Source: JAYKHL01 sp035284865
GTDB taxonomy: Bacteria > Cyanobacteriota > Sericytochromatia > S15B-MN24 > JAQBPE01
DNA length: 64,000 nt
NCBI GenBank assembly: GCA_035284865.1
Contig: JAYKHL010000067.1
Span: 35,321-99,320 of the forward strand
Reading direction: 5' to 3'
The translations under genes and the position numbers were made by a program. This document shows, in pieces, positions 59,558 to 64,000 of this stretch (positions within the stretch are counted from its first letter, which is position 1; each line of letters opens with the position of its first letter). The notes beneath the pieces are model-generated. The model saw only the letters and a list, made by a program, of their open reading frames with translations. It did not search any database and was not told where the DNA came from.

Positions 59558-59564
59558 TTATGTG
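59558..59564 (+). promoter_or_regulatory. TTATGTG element before pilMN, in a small hairpin
   Basis: TTATGTG lies in the 93-bp gap upstream of pilMN. TCCTCA (59552-59557) and TGAGGA (59563-59568) form a 6-bp stem with TTATG in the loop. It could be a -10 box, as suggested for the other copies, or a 3'-end hairpin of the pilin unit. Confidence 0.3.
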
Positions 59565-59632
59565 AGGATCTGCGGTGCATGCACCACGGCTGCCCCCGTC
59601 GTCGGGGTGTACCATGAGGGCGGCCCCCTCGC

Positions 59633-61195
59633 GTGCCTCAGGACCCCTCGGTGCGACTCAAACCCCACGTCGGCTTGCTGATCACCCCCACCGCCATCGA
59701 GGCTGCGCGCTGCAGCCAGGGGGAAGGTGGGGCCGTCGGCTTCGATTTCTACCACCGGGCGACCCTGGCCACGCCGCTTGTGGACGAGGAGGGAGAGATC
59801 CTGGATGCCCCCGCTCTGGGCGTGGCGCTGGCCGCCTTCTGGGAGCAGAACCGCATCCGGGACCGCCATGTCGTGCTGGGGCTGTCCGGCAGCCGGGCCA
59901 TTGCCCGGATGGTCTCGCTGCCCCGGATCCCCGCCAACCAGCTGGAGCAGGTGGTGCTCTCGGAGGCTGAGCAGTACACCCAGTTCCGGGACGCGGAGCC
60001 TCGCGTCGACTACTTCACGGTCGAGGCCGACGAGGACACGACCACCGTCTTCTACGCGGCCACCACCCAGCAACTCGTCGATGCCTACGCCCAGGCCCTC
60101 AAGGCCGCCAGGCTGAACCTGAAGGCTGTCGACCTCGTGCAGTTCGCAGCCCTGCGGGACCTGGCCCACGCCAGGTCCGAGCGCGAGGCCGGCTGGGATG
60201 GGGTGGTCGTGATGCCGGGCCGCCTCGTGATCACCCGCTGGTCCGTGGCGTCTCTTCAGACCTGGCGCGAGGTGACGCTGCCGCCTGCGCTGGCCGCCGA
60301 CGAGGACCAGCTCAACCAGTTCATCGAGACCGAGGTCTCCCGGACCTGCCAGGTGGAGGGCGGGCGTGACCTGCTGGTGTCAGGCCCCAGCCTGGCCGAC
60401 TCCGCGCGGCTCGCCACCTACTTCAGTGCCCACACGGACCTGCCGTTGCGGGCCGCAGGGCTGGACGACTGGACCCGCCGCGTCCCCACCGACGCCTTTG
60501 CCACCATCAGCCCGGCCGTCCTCGGGCTGGCACTCTGGGGGCTCGAGCCGCGCGTCCCCAGCCTGGACCCTTCCCACCGGGCGGCCTCTGCGCGCGACAT
60601 GCTGGGTCCCCTGCGAGACCTGGCTGACAGGATGGCGCACGACCGCGGGGCGGCGCTGGGAGGCTTCGCGGCCCTCGGGGGGCTGGTGGCGACCCTGCTG
60701 GGCTCCTTCTGGTACGGGCAGGTCCAGCTGCAGGGCCAGAATGAGGTCCTGCGGCGAGAGATCGCGGCCCTCCAAGCAGCCAATTCGCTGGCCGCGGCCC
60801 GCGTGGCGAGGCTGGAGCAGGAACTCGGCGTCAACACGCTGGTGCTCCAGGTCATCGGCGAGCAGGCGCGGCCCAACCTCACGATCAACTTCCTTGATGA
60901 GCTGGCCGACCTGATGCCCCCGGATGCCTTCGTCGAGGAACTGCAGGCCGAGACCCCCGAGCACCTCCTGCTGCTCGGCCGCTCCGCCTCGCAGGGGGCG
61001 GGGCTGTGGCTGGCCCAGAAGATCAGCACCTACCGGGAGGTGGCACGCGTGACCGTGCTGGACCTGCTGAGGTCGGACGACGGCACCTACAACTTTCGGC
61101 TCCGGGTCGCGCTTCAGGTGCCCCCCCCTGAGCCCTCACCCGCCCCGAGCACGGCCCCCTCGACAACCCCACAGGAAGGAGCGCCGTCGCGGTGA
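59633..61195 (+). CDS. pilM: PilM-PilN fusion protein
   Basis: The 520-aa protein combines two proteins that are normally separate in the type IV pilus alignment complex. Residues 1-305 resemble PilM, the actin-like cytoplasmic protein (VVLGLSGSRAIARMVSLPRIP, LEQVVLSEAEQYTQF), though weakly. Residues 339-361 are a TM (ALGGFAALGGLVATLLGSFWYGQ), followed by a coiled coil (365-397) and a PilN-like domain (INFLDELADLMPPDAFVEEL). In standard systems PilN's short N-terminal tail binds PilM; here they are joined. GTG 59633. Confidence 0.85.
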   Translation: MPQDPSVRLKPHVGLLITPTAIEAARCSQGEGGAVGFDFYHRATLATPLVDEEGEILDAPALGVALAAFWEQNRIRDRHVVLGLSGSRAIARMVSLPRIPANQLEQVVLSEAEQYTQFRDAEPRVDYFTVEADEDTTTVFYAATTQQLVDAYAQALKAARLNLKAVDLVQFAALRDLAHARSEREAGWDGVVVMPGRLVITRWSVASLQTWREVTLPPALAADEDQLNQFIETEVSRTCQVEGGRDLLVSGPSLADSARLATYFSAHTDLPLRAAGLDDWTRRVPTDAFATISPAVLGLALWGLEPRVPSLDPSHRAASARDMLGPLRDLADRMAHDRGAALGGFAALGGLVATLLGSFWYGQVQLQGQNEVLRREIAALQAANSLAAARVARLEQELGVNTLVLQVIGEQARPNLTINFLDELADLMPPDAFVEELQAETPEHLLLLGRSASQGAGLWLAQKISTYREVARVTVLDLLRSDDGTYNFRLRVALQVPPPEPSPAPSTAPSTTPQEGAPSR

Positions 61196-62616
61196 ACCGC
61201 ATCGCCCTGGCAGGTCTCGTCGTGGCTGGCTTCCTGGTGGGAGGCGGTGCGGGCTGGTGGCTCTTCGTGGCGCCGCCGCTGAAGGTCCAGGAGGATCGCA
61301 CCCGGCAGCGGGCCGCCGAGCTCGGCCTGCAGCGGGAGCTGGAGGCCAAGCTCGGGCGGCTGGAGGCCGCCCGGAGGGGCCAGGGGCTGGCGCGCATCGC
61401 CTACTTCGACCTGCGAGGCAGCCAGAGCCCTCTTCGCGCCATGGAGGCCCGGACGGTCGAGACCCTTGGTGGGCTCACGACCATCTTCCAGGACCAGCAC
61501 CTGGAGATCCAGGCGCTCACCCCCGCCGGAGAGGTCCTGGGGCTGAACAAGCCGGTGCCGACCCCCGCCCCGGTTGCCGCGCCGGGCGCGTCTCCCACCC
61601 CGACCGCCGCTCCCACGCCGACCCCGGGCCTCTCCCCCACGCCAGCGCCCATCCGCCTGACGCACAAGGTCTTTCGCGTGACCCTGCGGGGGGAGTACGA
61701 CGACATCGTGCGGGCCCTGAACGAGATCCAGGCCCTGCCTCAGGCGATCAGCGTGAACCAGTACACCGTCAAGCTGGTCGCGCCTCCTGCCGAGCCTGGC
61801 GCGGCGCCGCCTCCGCCCGCCGGGGGGTCGGCCTCGCAGCTCGAGCTCGCCTTCCAGCTCACCATCTCCTTCGTCCTGGGGGAGCCCGCGGCGGCCGGGC
61901 CGCAGACCTCCGTCCTGCAGCGCCTGGGGGCCTGGGCCTGGGCCTGGTTCGAGCAACCTGCCGAGGCGGCCCCGGAAGGGGATGGGGGCAGGCTGGCCCC
62001 CACGGACGAGGGCACGCGCCACAGCGGGGCCGACCTCCTGTCGCCTCGTCCCGCACGCTCCGCGGCTCCCCGGGCGGCTGAGGGCCGTCGTCGAGCCCCG
62101 GGCCGCGCCGCCGCGCGCAGGCCTCGGCCCGCAGCCCCGCGCGCCAGGACCCGCCCCGCAGAGAAGCGGGTGCCGAGCCCGCCTGCGGCCACCCCGACGC
62201 CCACTCCCTCCCCGTCGGAGCCGAGCCTGAGGCGCTCTTTTTCCGGCCACTACGCGTTCCCCATCCAGCGGGATGCGGCCACGGGACGGGCCAACCCGTT
62301 CAAGCCGCTCGGGGTGGGGGTTGCTGCGCCACCCGTGGCCACGCCGGGCCCGGGCGTGACGCCCCCCGTGCTTCCCGTGCTGCCTCCTCCCCCAGCGGGC
62401 ACCTCCGGCCCGGCTGTCGACGCAGGGCGCTTCGAGTTGCTCGGCACGATGGCGGGGGGACAGGCTCCGATGGCCCTGCTGCGCGTCGATGGCAGGACCA
62501 TCGCGGTGGGTATAAACCAGGTGGTCGCCGGCACAGCCAGGGTCCGGTCCATCGGGCTTGACCGCATCACGCTCCGGGTCGACGGGCACGATCTCACCTT
62601 GATGCTGAAGCGCTGA
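61192..62616 (+). CDS. pilO: PilO-PilP fusion protein
   Basis: The 474-aa protein seems to be a PilO-like protein (N-terminal TM at 4-26, coiled coil at about 35-62, then a ferredoxin-like domain, 155-235, with VTLRGEYDDIVRALNEIQALPQA, split by a Pro/Thr-rich insertion at 122-152) followed by a 170-aa disordered Arg/Ala/Pro-rich linker and a C-terminal PilP-like beta domain (414-474: FELLGTMAGG, ALLRVDGRTIAVGINQ). In standard systems PilP is a separate lipoprotein. GTG 61192 overlaps pilMN by 4 bp. Confidence 0.8.
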   Translation: MNRIALAGLVVAGFLVGGGAGWWLFVAPPLKVQEDRTRQRAAELGLQRELEAKLGRLEAARRGQGLARIAYFDLRGSQSPLRAMEARTVETLGGLTTIFQDQHLEIQALTPAGEVLGLNKPVPTPAPVAAPGASPTPTAAPTPTPGLSPTPAPIRLTHKVFRVTLRGEYDDIVRALNEIQALPQAISVNQYTVKLVAPPAEPGAAPPPPAGGSASQLELAFQLTISFVLGEPAAAGPQTSVLQRLGAWAWAWFEQPAEAAPEGDGGRLAPTDEGTRHSGADLLSPRPARSAAPRAAEGRRRAPGRAAARRPRPAAPRARTRPAEKRVPSPPAATPTPTPSPSEPSLRRSFSGHYAFPIQRDAATGRANPFKPLGVGVAAPPVATPGPGVTPPVLPVLPPPPAGTSGPAVDAGRFELLGTMAGGQAPMALLRVDGRTIAVGINQVVAGTARVRSIGLDRITLRVDGHDLTLMLKR

Positions 62617-62676
62617 CCGTGCCCCACGTCGAGCTTGCGAGGCGGCGCCAGCCGGCCCGATGGGCGAAGGACCTGA

Positions 62677-64000
62677 ATGGGGCAGACGGCTGAACCACCC
62701 ACCGACGACAAGATAGGCGACTGGCTCGTCAGCCTCGGCATGATCACGCGGCGGCAGCTGGCTGCGGCCCTGGATCTTCGGGATCTCCGGCACACGGACC
62801 TCGAGGCCGCGCTGATCGAGCAGCGCTTCGTCACCGAGGAGGAACTGCGCGGCGCTGGCCGCCTGCAACACCTCCTCGGCAGCGTCTCCAGCCTCGGGGA
62901 GTTTCCCGTGGAGGAGGGCGTCACGCCCCTGGTGCCCGAGCCGGTGGCTCGCCAGAAGGTCGTCGTGCCCCTGATGAAGATCGGCGAGCGCCTCGCCATC
63001 GCTTATGGCCGCGCGGATGGGGCTTCGCAGCGGGATCACGACGTCAAGCTCCTGGACCAGGTTTCCCACCTGACGGGGCTCATGGTGGTGGGCGTGGGCC
63101 TCAGGCGCGACCTGGTGCTCGAGGCCCTCGACGCCATCTACGCGCGCACCTCGGCGCAGGGGCTCGTCGACGCCGCCCTCAGGCTCAGTGGCAGCCTCGG
63201 GGAGACCCGGGTGAAGGAGGCGTCCCAGATCGACCGGCCCAGTGAGGATGGCGATGCCCCGATCGTGGAGCTCGTGAACCAGATCCTCGGCAAGGCCATC
63301 GAGAGTGGAGCCTCCGACCTGCACCTCGAGCCCTTCGAGCAGAAGCTGGAGGCTCGCCTGCGCATCGACGGCGTGCTGCACACGGTGATGGTGCTACCCA
63401 AGCAGGTGGAGTCTGCCGTCATCAGCCGCGTCAAGATCCTGTCCGACATGAACATCGCAGAGCGGCGACGACCTCAGGACGGTCGCTTCTCCGTGCGCCA
63501 CCAGGGCCAGAAGATCGATCTCCGGGTCGCGGTGATCTCGTGTCACTGGGGCGAGAAGGTCGTCATGCGGTTGTTGCGGCCCAAGACCATCGCGCTGGGC
63601 CTCGAGGCCCTTGGGTTCACGCAGGCGGACCTTGCCAAGCTGATGCCCTACATCAACGCCCCGAACGGCATCCTGCTGGTCACGGGGCCCACGGGGTCGG
63701 GCAAGACCTCCACGCTGTATGCCTCGCTCGCCGCCATGGACAAGCAGCACGACTCGATTGTCACCATCGAGGACCCGGTCGAGTTTCCGGTGGAGGGCAT
63801 CACCCAGATCCAGGCGAACGCCAAGATCGGCCTCACCTTCGCTGCCGCGCTGCGGACGATCCTGCGGCTCGACCCCGACACCATCATGCTGGGTGAGATC
63901 CGGGACAAGGAGACGGGTGAGATCGCCATCGAGGCCGCGCTCACCGGCCACATGGTGCTCTCGACGTTGCACACGAACAGCACGGTGGAGACCGTCGGCC
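62677..64000 (+). CDS. pilB: Type IV pilus assembly ATPase PilB, 3' end off window
   Basis: PilB (GspE family) is the hexameric ATPase that powers pilus extension. 441 residues are visible. The N-terminus has the MshEN/GspE-N domain (IGDWLVSLGMITRRQLAAALDL), followed by the ATPase core with Walker A GPTGSGKTS (residues about 337-345), Asp box (SIVTIEDPVEF), Walker B (LDPDTIMLGEIRD) and the His box start (TGHMVLSTLHTNS). ATG 62677 has GAAGGA upstream. The zinc-binding C-terminal domain is beyond the window. It is 60 bp after pilOP. Confidence 0.95.
   Translation, partial: MGQTAEPPTDDKIGDWLVSLGMITRRQLAAALDLRDLRHTDLEAALIEQRFVTEEELRGAGRLQHLLGSVSSLGEFPVEEGVTPLVPEPVARQKVVVPLMKIGERLAIAYGRADGASQRDHDVKLLDQVSHLTGLMVVGVGLRRDLVLEALDAIYARTSAQGLVDAALRLSGSLGETRVKEASQIDRPSEDGDAPIVELVNQILGKAIESGASDLHLEPFEQKLEARLRIDGVLHTVMVLPKQVESAVISRVKILSDMNIAERRRPQDGRFSVRHQGQKIDLRVAVISCHWGEKVVMRLLRPKTIALGLEALGFTQADLAKLMPYINAPNGILLVTGPTGSGKTSTLYASLAAMDKQHDSIVTIEDPVEFPVEGITQIQANAKIGLTFAAALRTILRLDPDTIMLGEIRDKETGEIAIEAALTGHMVLSTLHTNSTVETVG

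Overview
The window is about 70% GC and comes from a flagellated, piliated, diderm bacterium. The evidence for two membranes is a secretin, a secretin-linked alignment complex and several lipoproteins. The flagellar gene order (flgB-flgC-fliE-fliF-fliG-fliH-fliI, then fliJ-fliK-flgD-flg_new-flgE-flbD-motA-motB-fliL-fliM-fliY-cheY-fliO-fliP-fliQ-fliR-flhB-flhA) is the fla/che-operon order known from Firmicutes, here in a high-GC outer-membrane organism. A deep-branching lineage such as a non-photosynthetic Cyanobacteriota relative, or another uncultured high-GC phylum, would fit. No marker in the window settles the taxon.

Region 1 (1-9.9 kb, minus strand) has a partial arabinofuranosidase-like lipoprotein and the early flagellar block flaG-fliS-fliT-like, then flgB-flgC-fliE-fliF-fliG-fliH-fliI. 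Region 2 (10-22.5 kb) is housekeeping: polA, a Pit phosphate transporter with its PhoU-like partner, rmlC/A/B for dTDP-sugars, an HtrA protease, the SRP RNA (ffs), a CbpA-type DnaJ, a Crp/Fnr regulator, a lipoprotein and a FemAB/GNAT-like protein. Region 3 (22.5-41.3 kb, plus strand) continues the flagellar operon from fliJ to flhA. It includes a second FliK-like gene with a FlhB C-terminal-domain protein, and a LIM/DA1-type zinc metallopeptidase gene between flhB and flhA.

Region 4 (41.4-47.9 kb) is the most unusual part. It is a compact second set of flagellar/type III genes: flgD2, a short hook-like flgE2, an orphan SpoA-domain protein, a six-TM protein ending in a SpoA/FliN-like domain, fliN2, fliO2, fliP2, fliQ2 and fliR2. 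It has no flhA, flhB, fliF, fliG or fliI of its own. With the single flhA/flhB nearby, this would give two FliPQR export gates, or one shared system with two alternative gates and hooks. A 42-bp direct repeat with strong hairpins follows fliR2.

Region 5 (48-51.1 kb) has a zinc-ribbon, proline-rich scaffold-like protein with repeated LxxFLxxL motifs, an ABC-2-like permease without an adjacent ATPase, and a small TPR-like membrane protein. Region 6 (51.3-64 kb) is a type IV pilus/type II secretion locus: a pilin, a PilQ secretin, a convergent lipoprotein, PilC, four minor-pilin-like proteins (one very large with a duplicated domain), a PilM-PilN fusion, a PilO-PilP fusion, and PilB running off the end.

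No tRNA, rRNA, insertion sequence or CRISPR array was seen, and no gene-free stretch exceeds about 230 bases. Starts were chosen by Shine-Dalgarno (SD) match and family alignment; GTG and TTG starts are common.
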